From NCBI GenBank assembly GCA_032207245.1, contig CM063504.1, positions 25,192,629 through 25,256,628 on the forward strand: a DNA stretch of 64,000 nt, in the 5' to 3' direction. A program made the position numbers and the translations under genes. Shown here one piece after another: positions 1-35,600 of this stretch (positions within the stretch are counted from its first letter, which is position 1; the number at the start of each line of letters is the position of its first letter). This DNA is from Pardosa pseudoannulata. Its lineage: Eukaryota; Arthropoda; Arachnida; Araneae; Lycosidae. The notes below the pieces were generated by a model, which was given only the letters and a program-made list of their open reading frames with translations, was not told where the DNA came from and did no database searches.

Positions 1-22415
<22,415 letters not shown>

Positions 22416-22428
22416 CCAAATATTTTGT

Positions 22429-22434
22429 AATAAA
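22429..22434 (+). terminator. Polyadenylation signal AATAAA of the Ig/FN3 gene
   Basis: Canonical hexamer directly downstream of the TAG stop at 22415. The implied 3' UTR would be very short. It lies about 1 kb from the stop of the opposing kinase gene. Confidence 0.5.
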
Positions 22435-23426
22435 GCTGTGATTTTATCCGAACTCTTTAGATTTGTTGGTGGACTCCTTTTGAATCAAGAAACTATGCAA
22501 TCATACATTAAAAATAAATGTTGGAAACCGTTCAATTTCGAGAAAACTTATGAAGAAGGTATTTTTTTTAAAGAATGGTACATAGTGAAAAAATTACAAA
22601 ACATATTTATTAGTTTAAAAAACTCTTTATAAGTAACACTTTAATCATTACATTTGCTAAGAACTCATGAATGCCAACACACATAAAACTATATACAGTG
22701 CATCATAAATTAATTTCAAAGTGATGTATCATATCTTAAGTAAACGAATTTTTATAGCATAATAAAGAAAATTACATGAATTTGGCTTAATAAAATTTCG
22801 TCTTATTTACCTTGCAAAATATTTAACGTATTTTACCAAAATCGGTACACATGTAACAAAAGTTATTAAATTGCTGACCTTTTTTTTTAAATATTAAACT
22901 ATTCGCGTTAAATCCTAGAGCACTTTTACTGCGTAAAGAGAAAGTTTATGATTTTTATTCGAATTGTATTTCGTCCACGAAATTTGTAGCTGAACAAGTT
23001 CTAAGCTTTGTAAAATTTCCTGCAACAAAATATTACTCTTTGTCAATACAGAGCAGTAAAATATTACCTTTACGGTACAGTACTAAGAAGTGTTCACATT
23101 GTAGCGTACGAAAATATTCTCTTTTGATATTAATTTTACCTTATCTAACCCAATTAAAAAACTTCTTACTGTAACATTTTACTGTAACAATCTTTTATCT
23201 TATTTACATTTCGAAAGTAAAATAGAGAAAATGTATAAAAAATATTTTAAAAAATTTGATATTTCAACACATCCTGAAGCGACGATTTAAAAGCAAGTCC
23301 CGGAAATACTTTTAAACTTCTTTTCCGGCATAAATAGTAGTTAAGTGAAAAAGTTCAAATTCCATCCCCAACACCGTTAAATGCACTTCGAGTGTTTTAT
23401 GGAATACCACCTCCTGCAGTCTTCTG
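22435..23426. other. Convergent intergenic region / 3' UTRs
   Basis: About 1 kb of AT-rich DNA between the stops of the two opposing genes. No repeat or RNA gene seen. The two 3' UTRs could overlap. Confidence 0.6.
22952..22961 (-). terminator. Candidate polyadenylation signal of the kinase gene
   Basis: AATAAA on the minus strand about 470 nt past the kinase stop. It is one of several such hexamers in AT-rich DNA, so it is only a candidate. Confidence 0.25.
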
Positions 23427-23603
23427 TCACCTCGAGAAAACACTGTCTCCCGATTCTGCCGTTTCACTTCTGGAAACCAAGGAGGAACGTGATCTGGAAC
23501 TTGTTGGCGATCCAATGGGAGAATAAGAATCGCAGCTACTTCCCAAAGAAGATCTCGAGAGAGACACCATTCGTCCGAGGGCTCTAATTGCTGTACCAGA
23601 TTT
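23427..23603 (-). CDS. Last kinase exon: calmodulin-binding end and Ser-rich tail
   Basis: Acceptor ctcttcctttctag, then KSGTAIRALGRMVSLSRSS and a Ser-rich tail ending SGDSVFSR with a TGA stop at 23427. KSGTAIRALGRM completes the basic amphipathic calmodulin-binding helix begun in the previous exon (RRKWQ). A second AG lies 13 nt further in (after GGTACAG). Its use would shift the frame and give a different tail, open to a TAA at 23312. I chose the outer acceptor because it preserves the family motif. Confidence 0.86.
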   Translation of the reverse strand, partial: KSGTAIRALGRMVSLSRSSLGSSCDSYSPIGSPTSSRSRSSLVSRSETAESGDSVFSR

Positions 23604-26600
23604 CTAGAAAGGAAGAGATATACTTATAACAAAAAAATTTAATGTAGCCTCCCCACTATGGACAATTGTTCATATGATGGTGACCTTAAGCCAGTGGTGG
23701 GCAAATACTTTTAAGTGTGGGCCAAAATGAAATTTTCAAAATGCCTCCCGGGCCGGAGGACTACACCGCGTACGCTGTACACACGCGAATGATTTGGGTG
23801 GAGTTTTTTCCCTGCCCAAGACAAAAGATAGTTTTTTTGAGAAAAACACTAAGTATCATTTTAAAGCATTTGAACAGAGAAATTTGACAGTTAATAAAAG
23901 ATAATAGTAATAATAAATTGTCTTACTTAGGTGTATATGCGAACAATTTGTGCCCAGTAAAATATGTCACGTAATTTTTAAATAGGATCAATTATATTAA
24001 ATTAATGGTCATTAAATAAATCAGTTAATGAAAGATTTTATTTTGATATTTATTTATATCTTAACGATACAAATTATTTTATTTTGATCATAGCTATCAC
24101 ATTTTTATAATTATATTACATTTTGTAAATATAATAGTAAATAGAATTATAAAAAGAAAAGAAAGAGGAGTGCACGTTCAATTCTACGTAGTAAGCCGAC
24201 CACACGCTTTATGAGAGTATGTATGTTGCTTACATTAAAGTAGGGATATGGTTACATCTGTTCATATTATAATACTCTCTGTTTTTTATATATTTTTCAT
24301 TATTTATATGTACACTACGCATACAAATACTGTTGATGTCAACAAAATTGAATGCAGGATTTTTCAACGGCCCTAATAAAGTAAGGAAAAGGGCCGGATT
24401 CGGGCCGCGGGCCAGCTTTTGCCCACCCCTGCCTTAAGCAATGGTCTACGGGTTGCATTCACACACTGGGCCACTAAATGAGCCGAGTACATGGATACAT
24501 CCATTGGGTTTTGTTGCGCATCCAGCTGCCTTTAAATCTTTGGAAATAAAACCGCTTCGAAAGCCATCCTCCGCCCAGGTCATTTTACCTTCTGTCATCG
24601 TCGGCTTCGATAAGCCATACCCCCTCCAGACGGTGGTAATGGCTTGCAGTGGACCATAAGGTGGAGGGGCCTTAAAAAATAATTTCATGAATTTTTATTC
24701 TTAAAACAGTATTTTAGATTATATAGAAAGAATAATTTGTTGCTCATGACTATTAAATTAAAATTTAAAGAACATTATAAGGGGGTTTGAATAAAACAAT
24801 TCAAGTTACTGACACGACCTTCTTTGACTGAATGATTAGAGCGCGGGGCTTCAAGTAGTGAGTCTGCGAGTTCATAGTTGCTGAAAATAAATAGGCAAAT
24901 CCTAGGATCAAGGAAAAATTCTGGTTTAGATGTTTCGAATTCGCTGTAAATACACATAGCATTTTACTGTGACGGTTGGGTACTTCCTGTTAAAAGTTTC
25001 ATTGCCTTGAAATACAGAAGTTTTAAAATTTAGACGTTGACTGAGCAAAATTCAAATAGATCTAATAAAACTCTACTACCACGGCCTTCTTTGGCCGAAT
25101 GGTTAGAGTGCGAGGTCGACTCAAAATTAGGAGTCTGCAGGTCAAATTCCCGCTCAATAACATAGTCGTTGGCTAAAGCTGATAATGTTAGGATCCCTGT
25201 TTCTGTTGCCTTTGATGAACGTGATTTCGATGATGTCCCCTAAACTCCTACACGGACAAAGGCGGAGAGCGATGTTCGAACCCCGGGGTTGTTCCCCCCT
25301 TCTCTGGACCTGCGGGGAATAACACTGTGATGCGGTTTTTTCTCCGCTGGACAGCACGCACGGGTTTTGCAAAATTTTGGAGATACCTTCCTAAGAGAGG
25401 TAAGGGGTGCTCAAACGGGGGTGGGTCTCTTTCTTACTCATCTGTTTTTTCCTTAGGATGCCGAAAACTCGAGTACTAAGAAGGAGTGGTCTCTGAGGTA
25501 GATAATCAAATGTTACCTCCCAAAGAGAGAGATAGAGGTCCTAACATTTATCTCTCTCACCTCTAGTTTAATGCTTACCTGTGTTACAGATTAAAAATTA
25601 CATCTCCTAGAGAGGTAATTCCTTATTTTTCTCTCAAAGAGCCTCCTCTTCTCTCAGAGAGGTAAAAATTGTACCCAAGAGCTTTCGGTACTCTAGTGGA
25701 TTCACAAAAAAGTAAGTACAAGAGATCCGTTTGAATACTCCCTTATATCTCTTAGTAAGGTACCTCCAAAATTTTGTAAAACCCGTCCGTGTCGTTCGGC
25801 GGAGTACGATGAAGGAACAAGCGCCAAAGGGTTGTTCCTCGTAGGTCCAGAGAAGCAGGGAACAATCCTGGAGTTCAATCATCGCTCCCCACCTTTATCC
25901 GGACAGGGGTTTAGGGGACATTATCAAAACCACCATCATCAAAGGGAGCCAAAAGGAGGGATGTTTGTAACCTAGTAATCTATTGGTTGTAATCTAGAAC
26001 TAATTTCCTTTATCGCCTTAAAATGTGCTCTAATAGGTATATAAGGGACTTTTTTACGATTAAAAATAAATTCAACACTTCAATTTAATCTAGAATGTAT
26101 ATTTTTAAAACATGTATAATATTAAACAACCCCAAAAGTAGTTCAATAGTTTTAAGAAAAACATTACGTTTATTTATTCACAACTTTTATATTCAGTTAT
26201 TAGTACTTTAATAGTTTTATTCCTAAGAATCGAGTTTAATTTTTTATAACAGATTTACTCTTTATAATCCTTAACGTTCATCCTAGGCAGTGATGGTTCA
26301 TGAGAAAGTAACGAATTGTATTCTCTTTATCAAAAATTGTATTTACCCTTCCGTACATGCAGAGTATCGAAATTTCTTAATTTTCAATAACTATTATAGT
26401 AAAGAAATGCTGTTTATTGCTATTTTTATTATTATTAAATTCTTTTTTCAAATATATATTCCGTATTTCAGTTCAGTAAAATATTAAGCCTCACAGTGAA
26501 ACTAGCTCTGAAGGGAACAAAATCTTTTTAAGCGGGAATTACATTACATTAAAAGTCAGTCTTTTTTTACCTGTGAATTAAATTTCAAGAATTCGACATA

Positions 26601-29600
26601 TGTTTAAGACATGAGAGAATGTTTTTCCTTCACCAAGAAATTTCTTTCACAAATATGTAATTTTATATCTTTACAGTATGCATAATTTAAAATTTGCGCA
26701 TAAACTATATGTAATTCATGTTGAGAATTTTATAATTATGAAAACAGACTAACTTTTAATATTAGAGATTCAAATTCAAAACAGGACAGTAATAAAACTA
26801 ATTAATCTATGATTAAAAACATCTATAAGTGTACTTCCAACAACATACAAAGTTGCATGAAGTTATTAGGAAAAATTTGTAAGATTTATTGCACTCAAAC
26901 TGAAAAGTATATAAGAAAAACATTTTAAAGTTTAATTAACTATAGACGCGACACATGATGAAAATAATTTAATTTCTAATTACTGTCTTTCTATTAAAGG
27001 TATGCCAAAAGTAATGGTTTCCAAATGTGCAGAAATGTTAGTAGTTTAATATTTTTAATAACAAACAAGTTTTAAAATATAAAATATGTAAAATTTAAGT
27101 GCCCAAAAATCCCTTGCAAAAAGAAAAGAAAAAGATATTAAAATTGTATTTAAAGTTTCTACAGTTTAACGATTTCTGAAAGTCTTTGCATGGCTACTAA
27201 TATATTGACACATTTTGGACGATAATTTTATCAAAAGAAAGAAATTTCATAGTTAGTCAAACAGAACTATCACTATGAATTTCTTTCAGTGAATAAATAT
27301 ATAAATGCAATTGATTCAAACAGACGAAATTTGTATTTCTCTGGTTTGTGTGCATGCTATTTTTTAAATAAGGGGAAAACCAAAAAAATTGTTTTTAGGA
27401 GTAAAAGACAAAATAATTTCATAAAAAATATCTTTTAAAAATTAAAATTTTAGTAAAAAGGACATGATTTTCCTTCACATTTTACATAAATTCATACATG
27501 CACATGGGTAGAATTATAGTACTTCGTAAATCTGAGTTTTGTTTTTAAATTATAAAATTTGGTAAAAGAGAAAAGGCTTTAAGTGCCCTTTTATGTAACA
27601 GTAATATTCGTGTTTCTACTAAGGATGCAGTTAAATTTTGACTATTAAAAATTGAGAGTTAAGGTCTCTTATTTCCGAGTGGCAAAGATATACTTCTATC
27701 TCAAGCGGTATATTCATATATCGCTATTTTTAATTATTGCACCAATATATACTGACTTTCTTGAAACCCCAAAATAATTAATTCTCATATAACCAATGTA
27801 ACTAGATACGAGATCTTTCTCATGTCTCATTCACTATGAAAGTTTCTCCCCTTTTAAATTTAACAACTTTTGATCTCACTTGACTGTCTCAGACACTTAC
27901 TTGCCACTTTCTGCGTATAATGAACCTCTTGAGCTTTTCCGTGGACAAAGGTCGTTTCTGGACCAAACGAGCCGTCGCCAACCAAGGGTGCTTCAGGCAT
28001 TCATCCGCACTCATTCGCCCTCTGCGAAACCAAAAAGAAAAGAAGATAAATTTCTTTATTTGTGGATACGAGAGAAATTTTGGTTACAAGCAGTTTGCTG
28101 TAAATGGCATGTAGATAGGGAGATACGGTGATATTAAGAGAAGAAAAATGATTTATGTCAAATGCCCACGGGCTTCAAATGAAAGGTCGCATTCATGTCT
28201 ACTAAAAGAGGGCTAAGGGCTTTTATTATTTTCAAGAGGTCAGTATCAAAAATATTTCTGAAGGTTTCTGTACAAATATGCATAAGAGTATTCTTGAAGT
28301 GTTTAAATTTATATACACTTGAATTACGGGACATGTCTAGTATGTGTATTTTTAAAGTATCCCGTCTACGTTGAAAACGTCATTTTTTGCCAAAAATCAT
28401 AATTTTTTTTTATTTTTCTATTGTAAAATTTCAACTTTCAGGCTTCTAAATTTGTTTTTGTTCTGTCTCTACGGCATTTTAATGAAAAGTTACAGCTGTT
28501 TAACATCAGTGACAGCTGTCTAAACAAAACGGAAGTAGCGACTTCGGAACCGGAAGTCTTTAATTTAAAGCCTTTTAAAGAGCATTTTTTGGACAAAACT
28601 TTTTAAAATTTCATGAAGATTAGTTTAAACATTTTTCTAGTATTTTTAATAATTAGCAACTTGGCAATTAGAAAGTTTTGAAGCAAGAAAGTGTGGGGAA
28701 TTTTAAACATGTATTTTAATTTTTTAATAGTTAAAGTGGCTTTCATAAACTTCAAATGCGTTTTTCTCAGAACGGTATTTTTAATAAAATGTTGAAACTT
28801 GAAATGTGATTTCTCAAAAAGTTCTTAAAATATTTTGTTGAAAATTATTATGAATGCTTTTGATAGTATTTACTAGTAAATGACCTAAAAGCTTTAAATT
28901 TGGATAATTTTTAATGATGTTACACTCATAGTTAGATATAAAGGTAATGAAAATTCGTTAAAAATTCAATGTGTGTGATTTTGAAGGACCAAATTTTTTT
29001 TATCAGATGTAAATTAAGCAAAGATTTTAGGTGATTCACTAGTCCAGTTTATAAGAAATGTGTTGCAATAATGCGTTGTCAAAAAATATTGAAATAATTT
29101 AATTTATTAAAAAATTAGACCTTTTGCAAAAACCTGAATTTTACTAAATTTTCTTCATTTATTAGAAATTTTATAAAAACTTCTCAAGGAATAAATATTT
29201 TAAGCTCAATTTCCTATGATAATAGGAAAAATAAATCTAAAAATGTAAAGACATGGACTAGTTTTTACTTTTAAAGAAAAAAGTTCTCCGGAAGTAGACG
29301 GATACCTTAAAATGCATAGTCACCAAGTTCTTTTTTCTATTGAAAATAGAATAATCAATTTTTTTATCAACATCGTTAACAAATAATTATTACGACAAAC
29401 ATATATCAAGAATTAGGATGAAAAATTTCAATTACTTTAATTTCTTTAAATAAAAAGCTGTAGCTTTTTAATATTAAATGATTACCAATTCATAAAAATT
29501 TCAGAAAAAATAGTCAATATACGTTACTGGTTACGGCAGACTGTTTCCAAATTTTGTTTTCATACAAGATATGCAGTTTTGTAAAAGAAAAAAAATTGCC

Positions 29601-32600
29601 ATAACTCCTTTCTCAGTATTTTTGCTTGGTTATTCACAAAATAACTTTAGTTGAAATAAGTCTGGTAAATACTGGAGCTTAAATTAAACCTACTCCAGTA
29701 TTGAGCAGGTAAATTTAAACCTGGTAAAACCTTAAAGCGTAAATTAAAAGACTTAATGTAGTTGCAAATATATTTTTCAAGTTGATGAATGAGATGAAGA
29801 TATAATGTAATTACGTATCGCATTGCTAATCTGTTTTATGACGTATTTATGTACGTTTCCATGAAGAGCTTTGGATGGATGTATAAGACTTGTGTATCTA
29901 TATAATTAGGTCTGAAGGGGACAAAAACTTTTAAACAGGAATTACGTTACATTAAAAACAATAGATTTTTTATACTGTGTATTAAAATGCAAAAATTAGT
30001 CTTCTGTTTAAGATATGAGAAAATGTTTTGCCTTCACCTAGAAATTTCTTTCACAAATATATAATACTATATCTTTACAGCATGTATAAGTAAAAATTTA
30101 TGCATAAACTATTTATAATTCCTGTTGAGAATTTTATAAATATGAAAACAAACTAACTTTTTAATATTAGAGATTCAAATTCAAAAACAGGGCAATAATT
30201 AAACTAATTAATATATGAGTAGTAACATTTATAAGTGTACTTGCAACAACATACGAAGTTGCATGAAGCTAATAAGAACAATTTGTAAGATATAGTACAC
30301 ACAAACTAACAAAGATATAAGAAAAACATTTTTAAGTTTTATTAAGTATGTATGGGACACATGATGTAAATAATTTATTTGTAGTTACTGTCATTCTATT
30401 AAATGTGTGGCACAAGTAATGGTTTCAAAATGTGCAGAAATATTTATATTTGTCTCTGTGTGCAGTGAAAATTTTACTTTGGAAAACTGTGACTTTAAAT
30501 CTTCCCCGAAAAAAAAATTCTTGCTACTTCACTGCTAAATGTAGTTACTGTTAAAGACACATAGTGTGGAAACAGAAAATATACTTTATTTTCTTGACGA
30601 GCAATCCCGAAATGAAGTCTTTAGCATCCTGCGATATTTCGTCGAATGCCTCGTCGTCGAAGTCCATCTCTCCTCGGGTGATATTCGCAAATGTTTCGGT
30701 GTCGTTGTCTCCCATGAAAGGCGATAATCCGGACAACCTGCAAAAGAAACGGGATATTCTAAAGTTGAGAAAGATTACCTCGCCAAGCAAGGAATCTAGT
30801 CAAATACACATAAAATGCACAAATTCATACCTTAGACGTTTTCCAAATGAGTACTTTTCCTACACAAATGCAAATTTCATAAATTATTATACCTCGAAAC
30901 TGATAAATCTGTTACCTTTAGCAATTCTTTGTCAGTCGTTTCTAAAATTCCTTCCGCTTTTTTGTGTACTTTACATTCTAATTATAATTTTTGGAAAAAT
31001 TTATAATATTTCACATTAGTAGGATGACCAAATAAAATACAGTTGAACCCTGTTAAGACAAAAATACTTAATACGAAATTTTGCCAAAGGAGACAAGAGA
31101 CCTTGAATCTTTAGAACATTAAATTTTTTAATGCATTCTTAATATACGAACAGATATAGCTGTTTAACATAAGACTTTAAAATCTATAAGAAATAAACTG
31201 ATTCAAATCTAAAATATTTTCATAAAAAAGGAGCAGTCGAATACCATACTAAAAATGTTCCAAGTGTACTACACATTAATAAATTATTTTTCTTTTTACT
31301 GTATATTTATCACATAAGTAAAAATCATATTTTGAATCTATTTTCAATTTGGTTAAATACGATTTATATAAATCATTTATTTCAAATGACAGAAATTCCT
31401 TTAGTTGCATTGTGATTTTAAACTCTAACTTGACGTTTCTTCACGTTTCAAAAAAATATCCAGTTTTAAAGAAAATATACTAATAGATAATGCGTGTTTA
31501 GTGTTTAGTAAAGTGTAACTATCCTTCAGATAAAGAAACTATCATTATAAATAGTTTGTGTAGTATTAAGATTTTAGAACAAAAAAACATTTTTTATATA
31601 TTTGGTGAAATCTATTATTTTAAAGAGTTCCTTTTCCAATTAAAACGAACGAAAATAGTTTCCTCATCAAGTTGTATTGGAAAACATAATAATCGGGTCG
31701 TTTTATATAAACATGAAGACAAACCCCAAGTAACCGAATCCCAGAACTATTGTCAAGATGATAAAAGTTTAGTTTTTGACTATTACTACTGAGAGAGGTT
31801 AGTTTATTTCTAATGATCTATTAGAAGTGTCTTTAGCTAGTTTATCTGTGAGTTTGTACGTCCTTTGATCTATTAGGAATGGAACATTCCAGACTTATGT
31901 CTCGAAATACAATGGCTGGCTTGTTATCCGGCAGGGAGAAAAACGATTTTCACTTTTTCTTCTCAAGCAGGTGTGGCCGGCGTAACAATGAAGTTAAGAC
32001 ATAAAGTCTGGGTTTGAGACACAATAACATAATGGCGGTCCCACCCCTGATGGCTGACCAATACAAATTAATATCGAAGAGTATTGATAACTCACCTAAA
32101 CTCCCAAGTCCCGTAAAATGAGGGATATCATGATCATCCGAAATCATAGGGAGAGCTTTAAAAACGGGAGTGAACCAGCTCTCAGGGATTTTTGGTTTTT
32201 GGAATCGGAATCGCTGAAAGAGCGAGGTGTCCATCCCTCTAGAGAGACGAAAGTTTTGATGTGAGTCGCCAGGCGACTTAGTTTTTACTGACTTCGAGCT
32301 GTGAGCCAAGGCCTGATTGTTAGACGACCAGAATCTAAGAGAAGGATTCTCTTTAGCGGCCAACTTGCCTATAAAGTATTAGGGAACGAACAGCTTCATC
32401 CCAACGACAAGCAGCGGAAGAAGAACGGGTTTCTACATCTGATATCGCCAGTAGAGGAGATCCATCCTCGGGATCATTGTATATACATATTTCATCCAAG
32501 ATACTTTCAATAAAGGAAATTTAATTGTACTGGTTGCCTTGTGTGTCCTTCCTAACCACCTATGCACTTTAGTCTAGCCAATAAATACGTTACAGGGGCT

Positions 32601-35600
32601 TAAATGAATTTTTGATTTGAATTTAAGAACTAATGTTTATATCTGCTGGATATGCGCGTTTAATTGTAGAAAATTGTCTATCGCCTTATGGATTGATTCC
32701 TTCTCAGATTATAATATTAACAGATTAACAGATTATTGAATTTTTAACAGTCTAAAGAGTAATTAATTGCTGTTAGTTTCGCTTGAAAAAATGTTCAATT
32801 GAAACAGTTAGACTAGCTGTAAATCGGAAACGGGTATTTTAAACTGCAAAAGATGTTTCAGTACCTAGCTCTGACTTTTGAACTTTGGTTTGGTTTGGAG
32901 CGCTACGGTCTACTGTTTTGCACACGAGGGCTAATGAGACCCTGACTTTTGAACTATCCGTATATATTAACCAATTGTCCTCAAAGAAGTGGGTGGAGTA
33001 GGAGATGGGCCGCTACTCAGTATTACAGTTCCTAAGAGCTGGATGGATATGTACAGAGTTTTTCTTATGCATTATCTAGATGGTATTTAAAGAGACTGTC
33101 ATTTGGGGGAGAATCAGGCCGGGCATACATCTTCAAACTGCGTTGGTGACCTTTATTATTTTTGTTTTTCGGGATCAGGATAATGACAGAGAAAGTTGTC
33201 AAGTGATTATAGATTCAGCCTAAGGATTACAAGCTTCTCGTTAAATAAGCGCATGTCTGAAACAGGCATGTCTATTTAGGAGATACATAAATTAATTTTC
33301 CGTGCTGAGTTTGTTTATGAAGTATTCGGTGTCATGCGAATTTTTAGAGGATGTAATATTAAATGAAGCATTTTCATAACATTTGTGACATTAGAAAATG
33401 CAAAATCGTTCATAAAAGAAGAAATATGACCCAAAAATGTTTCTATAGTATACAGTGGAAGAGCGATTTATATTTCTCATCATTCCCACCTTTTGTTCCC
33501 TACAGCAGGAATGGACAAATCTTGGCAATATGCCTTGTATCCATGGTTGAAGGGCCGGTACAGATGCATTATAGCCGCCGTGTTTTTTTCCCACCAAACT
33601 TGGCGATTTTGCGTTTCTAACTTGACGATTTTTGGGACGATGACTAGGTTGTTGTATATGCCCTAACTTTGATAGGGGAATATGGAAGATTCGATATGTT
33701 CTTGCATCCTATTGGTGCACGTGATTGTTGATGTCATTACCCGGCTATCTATGCAAATTTTCTGTTCTAAATGTTCTTTTCGTTCCAGACGTGGAGTAGT
33801 AGGTTGTCTCGTAGGTAGGTAAGTTATGTTTGGTATTTAGTTATGGCGGATATTCTTATTTCTGTTTTAACTATTTGTAGCATTTTGAAGAAATATCAGG
33901 AAATTCTTAGACCTGAGGTTGGATTTGCAGTTCATTCAAAACGGCACGTTTGTGGGGATGATGGAATTCCGAATTTGAGTTTTTTTATGTATTTGGTTAG
34001 TGGGATTTAGTTAATTTAGTTATGACAAGTAAAGTTATTTTGGTTTTGAAATTGTTAAAAAATATCAAAATATTCTAAATTAAACAAGATGTTTTGGTTT
34101 GGAACATTTTGTTTTTGTTGTTATCATTTTCTGGGATTTAGTTAATTCAGTTATGACGAATAAGTTATTTCTGTTTTGAAATTGTTAAAAAGTATCAATT
34201 ATTTCGGTTTTGAAATTGTTAAAAAGTATCAAAATATTCTAAACCAAACAAGATGCTTTGGTTTAGAACATTTTGTTTTTGTTCTTATCATTTTCTGGGA
34301 TTTAGTTAATTTAGTTATAACGGGTGCAGTTATTTCGGTTTTGAAATAGTTAAAAAGTATAAGGATATTCTAAGTTAATTGGTTTGGAACATTTTCATTT
34401 TGTTCTTTGCACAAGGGGGGGGGGAAACCCCTCACATGTTAGATTCTTCATAATATTAGTGCTTTATTAAAATGATATATATTGTGTTTACTCTGTTGAC
34501 AGATATCATAAATATTACTAATCTGTGATTTATTTTTTAAATAAGAGATTTGAAAAAAAATTTTCAATTTTACAACTCCTCTTCAACCTCCACTCAAAAT
34601 ACAGTTTCTTTTAAGTCAAAGAGTTTTTTGCTGGATGAGATCCCGCCTACCCTCCCTCATCCCTTTAAATTAATTTTACAATTTACACTAAATCACAAAT
34701 TTGTGATGAAAATCACACTCAGTTTATTTAATTTGTGATTAAGTGAATGTTTCAGTCTATTTAGTATGAATGTTATGTGTTTGCTTTGTGTTTTCTTTGT
34801 TAATTCAACTAGATTTTAAATATTCAATTTTTGTAAAATTTTTCCTCAAAATGTTGTTTTTGTTTATGTATCAATTTGTTGAGTTACGATCCCCTCGCCA
34901 GATTTCAAACGCCACGCTGCAAGCACGCCACGCACGCAAGCTGCAAGCACGCCAATTTCGCCAAATGTGGTTGAAGCACCAACAAGATCCATGATTAGAA
35001 ACAGGAGAGTGGGCTAAGAAGAGGAGTTGAAAAAACGTAAAAAATGATGATTATTATGCTACTTTTATTTTAATAATGCTTTAAATTGTTAATCTGTTGT
35101 TTCCTTTTAAAGTTTAGTTTTGTTAATGTTGTGTTTCAAATATGCCACGTGACCGCCGCCATGTGTTTTTTTTTGTTTGTTTTGTTTTTTGGTGATCTTT
35201 CAGAAAACACGCACCGCCGCCATGTTTTTCTACTTGGCGACTTTTCAAATCATGCGTTTTTCTGTTGGTCGCCAAAAAAAAACATGGCGGACAAGACCGG
35301 CGATTATAATGCATCTGTTCCGGAGGGCCTGATTAAGATAGGGAACCACTGGGCCTTGGTGGTAGGCCCCTGATTTTCTGCAGCCCAAAATTTTGTACCT
35401 AATTTTTAAACATAAATTATTTAATTAAAATTTTTTTAAAATATGACAAGTTAATTTATCAAGCAGATTTTATGAAACTTTACTCAGAAAGTTTTTAAAA
35501 AGAAAATGTTAGTTTATATTGTTATTGGAAGTTCTAAAAAATCAGATGTCTATATTTTTTTCATGTTCATAAAGAAAGTTGTTCTATTTTGTACAAATTG

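Larger units (their letters stand above)
23604..27900 (-). other. Intron of the kinase gene, last
   Basis: Contains a hAT MITE (23692), a repeat shared with 38095 (24441), tRNA-like heads, a large foldback (25207-25950) and one copy of a 0.5 kb duplication (26506). The part 27050-27860 is plain AT-rich DNA. Confidence 0.75.
28022..30584 (-). other. Intron of the kinase gene
   Basis: Mostly occupied by a TTAA-flanked MITE and by the right copy of the 0.54 kb duplication. No other feature seen. Confidence 0.75.

Noticed and set aside
23604..27900. Micro-exon between RRKWQ and AIRALGRM
   Set aside because: First suspected from the inner acceptor at 23590; the outer acceptor at 23603 gives KSGT in frame, so no extra exon is needed.
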